From NCBI GenBank assembly GCA_002387205.1, contig DGLA01000009.1, forward strand, positions 88,440 through 152,439: a stretch of 64,000 nucleotides of DNA, written 5' to 3'. Position 1 is the stretch's first letter; every line of letters starts with the position of its first letter. The stretch comes from Stutzerimonas stutzeri. GTDB taxonomy: Bacteria; Pseudomonadota; Gammaproteobacteria; Pseudomonadales; Pseudomonadaceae. Position numbers and translations under genes: made by a program. Positions 1 through 9,200 of the stretch are shown in pieces. The notes under the pieces were generated by a model. That model saw only the letters and a list, made by a program, of their open reading frames with translations. It ran no database searches and was not told the DNA's origin.

Positions 1-86
1 TGCCCCCACAAGGTCTGTTCTTCGATGACCTTGCAGGCGCTGTTATGAACGGTGCTGTATTGCCAAACATCCTGCATCGGCATCAT
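1..86 (-). CDS. start of a BREX brxHII-type helicase gene (partial, runs off left edge)
   Basis: An open frame starts with ATG at 86, overlaps the upstream stop in an ATGA (83-86), and stays open to position 1, giving 28 residues. The peptide contains CKVIEEQTLWG, which resembles the short N-terminal segment (a Cys/Arg-Val-Leu-Glu stretch, then LWG) seen before the helicase domain in BREX and DISARM SNF2-like helicases. In type 3 BREX the helicase gene brxHII follows the methyltransferase gene, which fits this position. Too little is visible for a firm call; translational coupling and gene order are the main support. Confidence 0.5.
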   Translation of the reverse strand, partial: MMPMQDVWQYSTVHNSACKVIEEQTLWG

Positions 87-1132
87 CCCGGAATTGAAAA
101 ATCGTTGTGATAAACCACGGACGCCAACTCGACTGTCCCGTCGGCGCACTCCCAGTAATGAAGATGGAATTCCCTATCGATATCTCGACGCTGCGCCTTA
201 TCAGAGCCACGCATTCTTTGCGGATCATTTCCGCCTGGCCCTGTCCGAAGAGCGTGTACGGCGGGAAGATTGTGTCCTTTGATAGTCTCAATGATTGATC
301 GGAGAATCTTGGGCGGCACGGAGTCCCCTTGGTCGGCGCAAACCTGCTGGCACAACTCCCGGAATCTGGACCCAATGGCTGGAACAATCACGCCGCCCCA
401 ATCAGGGGAATCACCTTGAGCAATCTCATTTTTGAACAGAGCGATTCGGACGGCGAGTTCAGTTCCAAGGTCGTCAGACGCGCCAACCAGAATGGCGGAT
501 TCATCGAGACAATCGATCAGCCCTCGAAAATCGTCACAGACCAACACATCGCCTTCAAAGAACTCGGGCGGGCACGGCAAGACAGGAATATCGTCTCTGG
601 AATGTTCGAGTTCGTGAATATGGGCTCTTACCTGGATTACCTGTTTGGGCGCTTCTCTCAGAATGAGCGAATGGCCGCCAAGAGGTTGGGAGCAGTGTTT
701 GCGTAGGACGGCGATTAACGTGATGCATCGGGCAAGATCGGACTGGAGGCCATCATGAGTTGTCAGCCGAATAACATCCGGATCTGTTTCCAGATGTTCT
801 GACAAGACGTCCTTGACCCGATAGTAGGTTTCAAAGGAAGGCGTAAGCGACAGCAGCTTTTCCGCTACCGTAGCAATGTCGTTTACGCTGTACTCAACAA
901 TTCCATGTCTATTGAAGAGCTCGCGGAGGTGGCTTCTTAGGGGGAAAAGACCTTCATCAACCAAAGCCTCAGAAGCGCGCTCGCTCATGTAAATGGCAAC
1001 CCAGGGCTCATCAAGTAGCCTGCTCCAGTCCAATAGCGTATCCACGTACTGAAAAGCATCGTCCTTGGCGCAATCGACATGGGGAACAGCGAGCACGCCT
1101 GCGTCAATTGTTACGCTGGGCATGCTATGCAT
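83..1132 (-). CDS. unrecognised 349-aa partner of the upstream AAA ATPase
   Basis: I do not recognise the family. The start at 1132 overlaps the ATPase stop by 8 bases and has an AGGAG site just upstream, so the two are translated together. The N-terminus (VTIDAGVLAVP) begins with a strand and an Asp like a PIN-type nuclease fold, but the other acidic residues of PIN domains cannot be placed. The C-terminal 60 residues are rich in Arg and His and contain HLHYW and HNDFSIPG. DUF3696-type ATPases are often paired with an effector, and this could be that effector. It is not a standard BREX component. Confidence 0.7.
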   Translation of the reverse strand: MHSMPSVTIDAGVLAVPHVDCAKDDAFQYVDTLLDWSRLLDEPWVAIYMSERASEALVDEGLFPLRSHLRELFNRHGIVEYSVNDIATVAEKLLSLTPSFETYYRVKDVLSEHLETDPDVIRLTTHDGLQSDLARCITLIAVLRKHCSQPLGGHSLILREAPKQVIQVRAHIHELEHSRDDIPVLPCPPEFFEGDVLVCDDFRGLIDCLDESAILVGASDDLGTELAVRIALFKNEIAQGDSPDWGGVIVPAIGSRFRELCQQVCADQGDSVPPKILRSIIETIKGHNLPAVHALRTGPGGNDPQRMRGSDKAQRRDIDREFHLHYWECADGTVELASVVYHNDFSIPG

Positions 1133-3047
1133 CTTTGCTCCTCCGGCTTGCTTTGCGCTTCATCGCCGCAGCTCTCAGGATTTCCTCGGCTTGCTGTTGA
1201 GATTGATCAAAGAACCCTTCCGGCCAGTCAGAGATGGCTCCGTACTCGTTAATCACTACCTCTCGGAAAGTTGAGCTCTGCGACGGTTTTTCCACGAAGT
1301 AAATCTTGGCCTGACTGCCCAGCTCTTTCTCAGGTGTTGCCGCTGCAATTCGGAAGCGAAGGCGGTCGATAAAATATTCGCTGTGGGTTTCAACAATGCA
1401 TTGCTTATTGGAGAGTGCCATCGAAAGGAAGAAGTCGCCGAGCAGGGTCTGTACCTTCGGATGAAGGTGCAACTCCGGCTGTTCAAAAACGAGTGTAGAG
1501 TCCGTGTCGGCGAGAAGGCACATGACGAGTATCGGCAAAACCTGGCTGACACCTACACCCACATGCGTGAGATCATGCGTGCTATCCGAATTGGAAAGCC
1601 CTACCTTCAACTCGTGCCCCAATTTACCCTGGTCCCGGCTTTTGACTGAGCTGGCGACTCCAAGATATTGGAGCCAATCGATAACCGCTGCTTCGAGTGT
1701 CCGGGTCACGGTCTTGCGGTCAATTACCGGGTCTTTGAAATTTGCCGACGGGATGTAGCGGATCTTCTTGCTCTTGTGCAGTTCAAGAATAGAAGCTGTG
1801 TGTTCTCCGCGTAGGCCTACGTCATGTGGGTCCGCTGCTGGCGCGAGCGGATACAGCGGTTTGGGAGCATCCCTCAACGGCCCGAGGTACTTCAAGGCAG
1901 AGGCGAAGAAATTATCCAGATACCAGGTAGCTTCCGTTATCAAGCGAGGTGGCCTGGCTTGGACGAAGGCATGGGTCTCTGGCTTCTCTGCCGTTGATAC
2001 CTTCATGGCTTGGTGGATGCGGTCAAAAAGATCATCGCGCTCACGCAGGACCTGCTGAACTTTCAGGCGCTCGTCGCGTGGGAGGCTGCGCAACCTTTCA
2101 TACCAAGACCTGAATGTAAGTGTGTCGGCCTCGGAACCGAAGAGTGACTCCTGCCGATACCTGTCCTTGAAAGTCTGATCAAAATCGATTGTGCCTTTGA
2201 GGACTTCGCGCAACACCGCAACGATCTCTTCGGAAAGGAGAATCTCCCTTCCCATGTTGCGCCGTAAGCCCATGGCACGGCGACCATCATCCTGGAGGGC
2301 CGTGGTGATGGCGTTGGCGTCCTCTTCGATGGTATCGATGGCGTAAACAATTCTCTCGGGAAGGAAGTGTCGAAGCATGCAGCCGATTGGCTTGGCCGAG
2401 CGAAAGTCATCCTTCACCTCAGCCATGGACCCATCGTCCAGCTCAACAGCGTAAGCCAAACTGGCGCGTAGCTGATCGTCAATTTCACTGGCGCTGTCAG
2501 CTCCTTCAATCTCGGAGATAGCCTTGGTGGAATGATGGATCGATATATCGGCTTTCTGATCCACGTTGTCCTCGTCTCTGGATATGCAGGACAACTGCGT
2601 GGCAAAAAGCCGAGGTTGGATTTGGAACAGATCACGCTGGGAGCTCGAAGCATCAGCGTCGAACGAAATCTCACAAGCGATTTCCTGAAGCTGATTGGAG
2701 CGCGGTCCATAGTAAATAGCACCACGGGGCGCGAACTGAGACCGCCTGCCTATTGCAGCATCCTGATCCGGAAGTGGCCGACAGGTACATTTGATGGTGA
2801 TCTGGTCCGAAGCACCACCATTGGATTTCAGGTCGTCAAACTGGCCCAGGCTCGTGAGAGCACCATTCAATACGACAGATCGCGATCCGACCTTATGGGC
2901 CAAAGTCTGTGCTACGAGAAGGACGGATTGGATGAATGTGCTTTTCCCGCTGCTGTTTGCGCCAGCGAAGATCGTAAGAGGGCCGAGATCCAGCTCGGTC
3001 TCCTCACGAATCGATTTAAAGTTGAAGACCTTCCATTTGGTGATCAT
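1125..3047 (-). CDS. DUF3696 AAA (SMC/OLD-like) ATPase
   Basis: A 640-residue P-loop ATPase. The N-terminus reads as an ABC/SMC-type ATPase (NFKSIREETELDLGPLTIFAG) with a Walker A motif GANSSGKST at residues 29-37. Near residue 525 the VFEQPELHLHP motif supplies Walker B and D-loop features, followed by an ETHSEYFIDRLR segment. The C-terminus (INEYGAISDWPEGFFDQ) matches the DUF3696 signature. No TOPRIM domain is obvious, unlike OLD or GajA. It starts 3 bases after the methyltransferase stop and overlaps the 349-aa gene, so it is cotranscribed within the BREX operon as an added ATPase/effector pair. The exact function is unknown. Confidence 0.8.
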   Translation of the reverse strand: MITKWKVFNFKSIREETELDLGPLTIFAGANSSGKSTFIQSVLLVAQTLAHKVGSRSVVLNGALTSLGQFDDLKSNGGASDQITIKCTCRPLPDQDAAIGRRSQFAPRGAIYYGPRSNQLQEIACEISFDADASSSQRDLFQIQPRLFATQLSCISRDEDNVDQKADISIHHSTKAISEIEGADSASEIDDQLRASLAYAVELDDGSMAEVKDDFRSAKPIGCMLRHFLPERIVYAIDTIEEDANAITTALQDDGRRAMGLRRNMGREILLSEEIVAVLREVLKGTIDFDQTFKDRYRQESLFGSEADTLTFRSWYERLRSLPRDERLKVQQVLRERDDLFDRIHQAMKVSTAEKPETHAFVQARPPRLITEATWYLDNFFASALKYLGPLRDAPKPLYPLAPAADPHDVGLRGEHTASILELHKSKKIRYIPSANFKDPVIDRKTVTRTLEAAVIDWLQYLGVASSVKSRDQGKLGHELKVGLSNSDSTHDLTHVGVGVSQVLPILVMCLLADTDSTLVFEQPELHLHPKVQTLLGDFFLSMALSNKQCIVETHSEYFIDRLRFRIAAATPEKELGSQAKIYFVEKPSQSSTFREVVINEYGAISDWPEGFFDQSQQQAEEILRAAAMKRKASRRSKDA

Positions 3048-3050
3048 GGG

Positions 3051-5837
3051 CTATTCCCCTCCCATCCGTGTTACCGCCTGGTCATACCACATGAGCAGCT
3101 TGGGATCTTCTTCCAGGACGTTGTTGGGGATCTTGTCGGCCACGGCGACGATGACGGCGTAATCACGTTCCTGCCAGGCTTTCTTGAATCCGGCGCGGAC
3201 AGCTTCCAGGCGGAAGACCTTGAGCTTTTTCTTGACCTCTTTGTATTCCTCGAACTCCTTGAGCAGCGCTTTCTCGCGCAGCTTCTCCAGGTCGCCCGCC
3301 TTGTTGGGATCGGGCACATACCAGCGGTCGCGGGCCTTGGTGACCAGGGTCGGATCATCCTTGGGCAGGTTGCGCAGCTCTTTCCAGTTGGTTGAGAGGT
3401 AGGCGTGGATCTGCTCGGGTACCGGGCCTTTGCCGTCATAGCGAAGGAAGTTCTGCTCCAGCAATGTCAACAGTTCAAGCGGAACTTCGCTCTTGCTCCA
3501 ACCAGCGGTCTCTTTGAGAAATAAAGGGTGAAGATCTTGGAATGATTGTGGCTTCCTTATTAACTGTTGCTTGAGCCACTGAATGGCAGAGGATTCGTCG
3601 GTTACAAACAACTGCAGTTGAAGCACTTCCTTAACAGTCATTCGCTTTTTGTCATACATTGCCGCTTGGTCCGGCAAAAAATACATTCCGTCTCTCAATG
3701 AAAATCGTTGATCTAAGCCAGAGTAGAAGTCCGAGGCAGACAGAGGTACAGCTACGCCTCTTTGGACATGAAATGCGACCATTCGGTCGAACAGAAGGTA
3801 ATTTTGTCTTTCAGCTATAACCTCAACTTGGCTATCCTTTGAAACAAAAACGGGTAGCTGGCCAAGATGAGTGCGTATGAAGTCCCAAACACCGTCTTCG
3901 GTTCCGGCCTCAAGTTCAAAGCGATCCTCAAGACCACCATTTGGTCTATATGCAGATATGACTAAGTCTTGCTTAACAGCTCCGGCTGTTGTCATCTGCT
4001 TGTATGTTCCTTGCCCCTTATCAAGAATCCGCACGTCAGCTATCACAAAGCCAGCTATCCCGAGAGATTCTTGAATAACATTCCAAACTGCGTTCTTACT
4101 ATTGTGGAACGCGATGGTAATCCACCTTCCCGGCTTAAGGACTCGAAAAAGCTCGCCAAACGACCTTGTCATTAAGTCTTTGTATTCATTGAGGCCTTTG
4201 CTCTGTTTTCCTGAAATTATTGCCTCGTAGTCTTGCTTAGTGAAAACCTTGAGCCATGCCTCATACAGAAAGCTCAACTCGGAATAAATGATGTTGTCTC
4301 CGAATGGCGGATCAATAAAGATATAGTCAACGCTACCTGACGGGATATGCTGTAGATTGGTTCCTGATTGTGTGCTTGAAATTGTCCTGCCTGGCTGTTT
4401 TTTCAGTTCGAAGACATTGGAGATGTCTTTGACTTTCCCTTTAGCAAGTACAAAAATATTTCGCTCAGCAGAGACACTTGGGAACTGAAAGGTGTTATAT
4501 GTCTGGCCAGCTAGATTTATTTTCCCGCCCTTGAAGCCTACATTGTGCATTCGACTGCCGGTTTTTACTGCGAACGAAGTGCATAAAAAGGCCATTTCAT
4601 GAGGGTATGAGCTTTTTTGTGCTGCTGCAAATAGCTCAGATAGTGCAATCAAATTACGCTTCGTCCAAAAATGATGGACGTGAGTTATGCCAAAATGGAT
4701 TCCGGCCCTAAACATATCGCCCCACCTTTCGCCATTGAACATCATTGGGGCCGATGGCGAAAACGAAGTGGGTTTCAAGCTATTGATGCGAGACATTAGC
4801 TCTCGATCAAATTTAGATGGATGCTTTGAAAAAGTCTTATTTCCTACGCGAGCCTGGATTAGAACCAAATCTTGTCGGTTTTGTTTTATAGAAGTCTTTA
4901 ACTCATCATCCCAATATGTTGTATGCGCCCGACCGGAAGCTGTTTTTTTAATCTCCCTTCCACATTTTGGGCACTTCATTTCTGCGTTGAAACCTTGAGA
5001 TCCCTCATCAAGCGCCGGGTTCCAAAGAAGCACCTCCTCACCACATTCACAAAAAACTACATCAGACCACAATCCGTATTCGAAGCTTCCCTTCGATTTG
5101 CCACCGGGAATGTCAGTCTCATACATCCAGCCCAAATTTTTTTCCGTTTCATTCAGGAGTCTCTCCGCACATTTTTGGAAGGTTCGTGAACTAAGGCTGG
5201 AATTGAAGTTTCTTTGCAAAAAAGTTGCGAATGGAGACAAATCGACCATGATCGCATGGCGTGTTCCCCATGAGGGCTGTTCTCGCCCGGTTTCTCGCCA
5301 ATAGTCTTCGATTGCTCTTTTCAGGTCTGATGGAGGCTCAGAGCACGCTTGTGCTGCAACTCCGGTCATCCCGGTGCCGGCGAAGCAGTCTAAAACCACA
5401 TCGCCAGGTGAGGTGTAATTCAAAATATATCGGACAATAGCTCGATACGGGACTTTCGTGTGATATGTATGCGCCATGCATACTGGATCTTGCTTCCCCT
5501 CGCTTACATCGGCCGCAAAAGGTTCCCTGTGGTAGTGGTAGCCATCGGGCTGTTCCGGCTTTTGCGCCTCCCAATCGGCGATGAAGTCGGCGATCCACGG
5601 GTTCGGGCAGGCGGTGTAATACGGCGGATCGCTCAGGTTCAGGATGTCCTCGTCGCTGCCGATGGGAAAGCCTTCGATCTTGCGGAACTCCGGGTCGGCC
5701 AAAAACTCGCGGAGCTTTTCCGTGAAATATTTGCGCCGTTCTTCATCGGAGGGAAATGTCATTCCCAGGCATGTTACCGGCGAGTTTTTGGAGTCCAAGG
5801 TCTCTGGTCCAAAGTCTAATGTCGAATGGTCGTTCAT
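3051..5837 (-). CDS. pglXI: BREX type 3 PglXI-like adenine-specific DNA methyltransferase
   Basis: A 928-residue SAM-dependent DNA methyltransferase. The SAM-binding motif FAGTGMTG is at residues 152-159 and the catalytic DPPF at 509-512, preceded by a conserved early DPPYY near 70-74. Two Cys pairs (CECG near 264, CPKC near 289) form a zinc-ribbon-like insert. In BREX such an enzyme marks host DNA so that invading phage DNA can be recognised. The start overlaps the upstream stop in an ATGA. Two oddities: the first 20 or so residues are encoded by one arm of an inverted repeat flanking the S23 gene, and the middle of the gene (about 3480-5460) is clearly AT-richer than both ends, which suggests a swapped central segment. 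Confidence 0.85.
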   Translation of the reverse strand: MNDHSTLDFGPETLDSKNSPVTCLGMTFPSDEERRKYFTEKLREFLADPEFRKIEGFPIGSDEDILNLSDPPYYTACPNPWIADFIADWEAQKPEQPDGYHYHREPFAADVSEGKQDPVCMAHTYHTKVPYRAIVRYILNYTSPGDVVLDCFAGTGMTGVAAQACSEPPSDLKRAIEDYWRETGREQPSWGTRHAIMVDLSPFATFLQRNFNSSLSSRTFQKCAERLLNETEKNLGWMYETDIPGGKSKGSFEYGLWSDVVFCECGEEVLLWNPALDEGSQGFNAEMKCPKCGREIKKTASGRAHTTYWDDELKTSIKQNRQDLVLIQARVGNKTFSKHPSKFDRELMSRINSLKPTSFSPSAPMMFNGERWGDMFRAGIHFGITHVHHFWTKRNLIALSELFAAAQKSSYPHEMAFLCTSFAVKTGSRMHNVGFKGGKINLAGQTYNTFQFPSVSAERNIFVLAKGKVKDISNVFELKKQPGRTISSTQSGTNLQHIPSGSVDYIFIDPPFGDNIIYSELSFLYEAWLKVFTKQDYEAIISGKQSKGLNEYKDLMTRSFGELFRVLKPGRWITIAFHNSKNAVWNVIQESLGIAGFVIADVRILDKGQGTYKQMTTAGAVKQDLVISAYRPNGGLEDRFELEAGTEDGVWDFIRTHLGQLPVFVSKDSQVEVIAERQNYLLFDRMVAFHVQRGVAVPLSASDFYSGLDQRFSLRDGMYFLPDQAAMYDKKRMTVKEVLQLQLFVTDESSAIQWLKQQLIRKPQSFQDLHPLFLKETAGWSKSEVPLELLTLLEQNFLRYDGKGPVPEQIHAYLSTNWKELRNLPKDDPTLVTKARDRWYVPDPNKAGDLEKLREKALLKEFEEYKEVKKKLKVFRLEAVRAGFKKAWQERDYAVIVAVADKIPNNVLEEDPKLLMWYDQAVTRMGGE
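5789..5829. repeat. inverted-repeat arm on the downstream side of the S23 gene
   Basis: This arm contains TGGAGTCCAAGGTC, then GGTCCAAAGTC, then TCGAA. The same blocks occur, more compactly and in opposite orientation, at 6232-6255. The arm lies inside the first codons of the methyltransferase gene and encodes residues such as DFGPETLDSK. Confidence 0.8.
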
Positions 5838-6223
5838 TTGTATTTGCTTCCTTTTAATTCTGAACTCCGCAGGTATTTCATGAGTCCCGCAAGCATTCGG
5901 TTAATTTGTGTCGCCATGTCTGACAATCGGCTGAACGTCTGCTGGTCGATATAGCCTGCGTCTAATGCCACATACAGTTGTGCTCGTACCTCGCCAGATG
6001 AACCCTTGGCCAGAGACACAAACTGGAAAAACTCTTTGTCTCCACCACGTTCAAAACCTTCCGCGATGTTGGACATGATCGACACAGATGCTCGTCTGAT
6101 CTGATCACGCAACCCAAAGTCTCTGGCAAAGGCACCATCGTTCGAAATGGCATAGATCGTCTTCGTCATCTCACGAGCGAGCTGCCATGCATCGATATCC
6201 TCAAACTTGCTTATCGTTGCCAT
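5834..6223 (-). CDS. four-helix-bundle protein (S23/23S rRNA intervening-sequence family)
   Basis: A 129-residue, all-helical protein with the family signature FEDIDAWQLAREMTK near the N-terminus and DQIRRASVSIMSNIAEGFERG at about residues 45-65. The family forms a small pentameric helical bundle, is found in 23S rRNA intervening sequences and scattered in mobile regions, and has unclear biochemical function. It resembles the Avd protein of diversity-generating retroelements, but no reverse transcriptase is nearby. It sits between brxC and the methyltransferase gene, which it overlaps by ATGA, and is flanked by inverted repeats, so it looks like an inserted cassette rather than a BREX component. 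Confidence 0.85.
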   Translation of the reverse strand: MATISKFEDIDAWQLAREMTKTIYAISNDGAFARDFGLRDQIRRASVSIMSNIAEGFERGGDKEFFQFVSLAKGSSGEVRAQLYVALDAGYIDQQTFSRLSDMATQINRMLAGLMKYLRSSELKGSKYK

Positions 6224-6231
6224 ATTGTTCC

Positions 6232-6255
6232 TTCGACTTTGGACCTTGGACTCCA
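6232..6255. repeat. inverted-repeat arm on the upstream side of the S23 gene
   Basis: On the plus strand the arm reads TTCGAC, TTTGGACC, TTGGACTCCA. It fills the only sizeable gap in the BREX operon, the 45 bases between the brxC stop and the S23 start, and matches the arm at 5789-5829 in inverted orientation. Confidence 0.8.
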
Positions 6256-6268
6256 GACCATAGACCCG

Positions 6269-9200
6269 TCATTCCATGACGATCCGCACCTTGGCCGGGT
6301 CCTTGCCCTTGGTGAGCTGATCGATGTACTCCTCAAAGCGTTTCTTCATCTCTGCCGGGGTGGCCGGGCCGTCGATGACCTGCAGGGCCTGTTGCAGCTC
6401 CTGCGCCTTGACGGTGACCTTGACCAGACCGGAGAGCACTTCCTTCAGGGCGTGGACAAAGTTGCTGTCCAGCGGCACCGGCAGTTCCTTCGACTTGATG
6501 AAGGCTTCCAGGGGCTCGCGGTCGTCGATCTTCAGCAGATCCATGTTGGCCTGGGTGATCGGGTCCTCCAAGTTGCTGAGGATGGTAGAGGTCCAGGCAG
6601 CCACCATGGCGTCGAGCTGGGCGTCCATCTGGTCGATCATCTGCGAGCCTGCCGAAGCAAAGGTTTCCACCGAAGGCCGGAACCCGCAATGCGGGCAGAT
6701 CGGCGAGGCGTCGAGGTTTTGCTCGGTCAGGGCGAAGCAGCTCTTCAGCCCGGCCAGGCGGTTCTGGTAATCGGTGAGCTGCTGCCGTGGCATCAGGTCG
6801 ATACCCGCCAGTTTGAGCAGGGTTTGCAGGCGCTGGTCGTTGAGCAGGCCCGCCTTGCGCTTGTCGTCGTTCACGCCCAGCCGCGCCTTGGTATGCAGAC
6901 CGATGTAGGCGACGGTGTAATCCTTCTTCAGCTTTTGCAGCTTGGCCCCGATGGACTGGGACTGGCTGGCCAGCTCGGTCAGGTCGGCCTGCTTAAGGGC
7001 ATCCAGCACGTCCTGCCGGGTGGTCTTCATGCGATCCACCCAGTCATGCTCGGCGGGCAGCACCGCCTCGGCGGTGGAGAGCCAGGATGCCGTCGGGCTG
7101 TGGTCCATGATGAACTCGCGCAGGGCGTCCAGCTCGTCCAGGGCCTTCACGGCCTTTTCATGGGCCAGCACTTCGGGTGCGCTGTAGCGGAAATTCTTCA
7201 GCTTGCCCGGCGAGGAGTAGGCCTGGAGCGATTCAAAGAAGCCCTTGGCCTCGTCCAGCCCGCTGGCCTGGCTGGCCAGGTCGGTTCCCGCGAGCAGGTC
7301 CAGGCCCCAGAAGGAGAGCCCTTCGCGCAGGGTCTGCTGGGTCATGACGATGCGCTTGACGATCTTGCCCACCGCCTGCTGCAGGTTCTGCACCGGCTCG
7401 TCCTTGCCCTGGGTGACAAGCTGGGCCATGCCCGGCGTCATGCCGAGCAGTTCGAACAGCGCTTTGAGCGCGGGCAGGTTCCATTCCTTGGGTTGCTCCA
7501 GGTGCTTGAAGCGGACCAGCTCGTCCATGCCGGTCGCGGCAAGCTGCTGTAGTCCGGTGGCGTCAAACTTTTTGCCCGGAATGGCGAGCACGATGTCGCC
7601 GGAATAGACCAGCGAAGCCAGGATGACCGCCACCCATTCCGGCTCAAGCCGACCACCGCCGGGGTTCATGTATTCCAGCCCGTGGTCGTCCTGGATGATC
7701 TCGCTGCGGTTGACTACCTGGCCGTGCCCCTTGGCCTTGACGGTATCGAGAATGAACTTGGTGTACTTCGACTTGTAGGGGTCGATCTTCTCGCCGTCGA
7801 GCAGCTCCAGGGCGTCCAGCACGGCGGTGGCCTGCTTGGTGCGGTTCTGCCCGGCGATGGCTCGCAGGGCGTCTTGCGCTGCCTGGGCGCGGTTGTTGCC
7901 GGTGATCAGGACCGAGAAGAACGGGTAGTCCGGGGCCTGGTTCTCGAAGTTCGGTGCCAGGCAGACACCGGCGATGGTGTTCACCAAGTCGCGGAAGTTG
8001 ATAGTCTCGTGAGGCGACAGGCCCGACAGGTCGCGGATGGATTTGCCCTTGGCCCATTCGGTCATGGACTTGGCACGGCCCTGATAGGTGACCTCGAAGG
8101 CATCGCTCATGTGCTTCTGCAGCCACTGGACCAGCTTCTTCAGGAAACCGTTGGCCTTCGATTCATAGGTGGCCTTGGCATGGCCCGATGAGGTGGCTGC
8201 AAGATCCAGTGCGGCCGCATAGCTCTTCAGCGCAGTCTGGAATTCCTCGTCGGTGCCTTTCAGGCGGAAGAAGACCTCGTCGTTGACCTTGTCGTCCTTG
8301 AAGCGCGGCGGATCGTTGGGCTGGATGAAGTAGAGGTAAAAGTCCCGCTGCGGCACGGCGGTGGAACGCTCGTTCGGTGCCCCGAAAAAGAGGTAGCCGG
8401 AGCGGGCTGCCTTGTGCTCCTGCCAGACCAGTTCGTGCTGCCAGATTTTGTAGCCGGTCACATAGGTGGCGTCCTGGCATTCCATGACCCGCTTGAGCGC
8501 CTCGTAATAGAAGCGGTCGAGCTGAGCCTGGCCCAGGCTTTCGGCCCGCTTGTCGATCAGGGCGTCGAAGTCGTCGGTCTTCTTCAGGTCGAGATAGAAC
8601 TGGCGGTTGTCGGCATTGAAGGAGATGAACTGGCCGCTGACCGTTTTGTGGATCTCGCGCAGGACCGTTTCCACATGGGTCTGCAGATCCTTGTCGGGCT
8701 CATCGCTGCCCAGCTCGGCGATCAGCGGATCGAACAGGCAGAGACGGTCGCGCAGTTCCTCGGCGGACGCGCCCATGGGGGCATAGATGTCGCCGGTGGT
8801 GAGGCGGTGGACGGACAGCGCATGGATCAGGCGCAGCGCCATCGGCTTGTATTGTTTGCGGGTGATGGCGTTCTCGATGCGGGATTCCAGAACCTGGCTG
8901 CAATCAATGACTGCCCGGATTTCGGGAATGGCGCGGAACGAAGCGTTCTGCTTGAGGGTACCCCAATAGCTGTCGAAGGCGATCAGGCCGGGTTCGTCCT
9001 GCGGCACGTCCTTGCCAAGAATGCCTTTCATGCCCATGGACAGGGTCTTGAGCACCTCGCGCTTTTCCACCACGGTGACCCGCTCGAAGGTGTCGATGTA
9101 ATCGGGATGCACCGGGAAGAGCCGGACAAACTCGTCCATGCGCTCATTGAGCCCGCCGTAGTATTTGGCAAAAGGCATCAGGTAGTCGCGGATCTTGGCC

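Noticed and set aside
5834..6223. Diversity-generating retroelement Avd protein
   Set aside because: The four-helix bundle resembles Avd, but there is no reverse transcriptase or template/variable repeat in the window.
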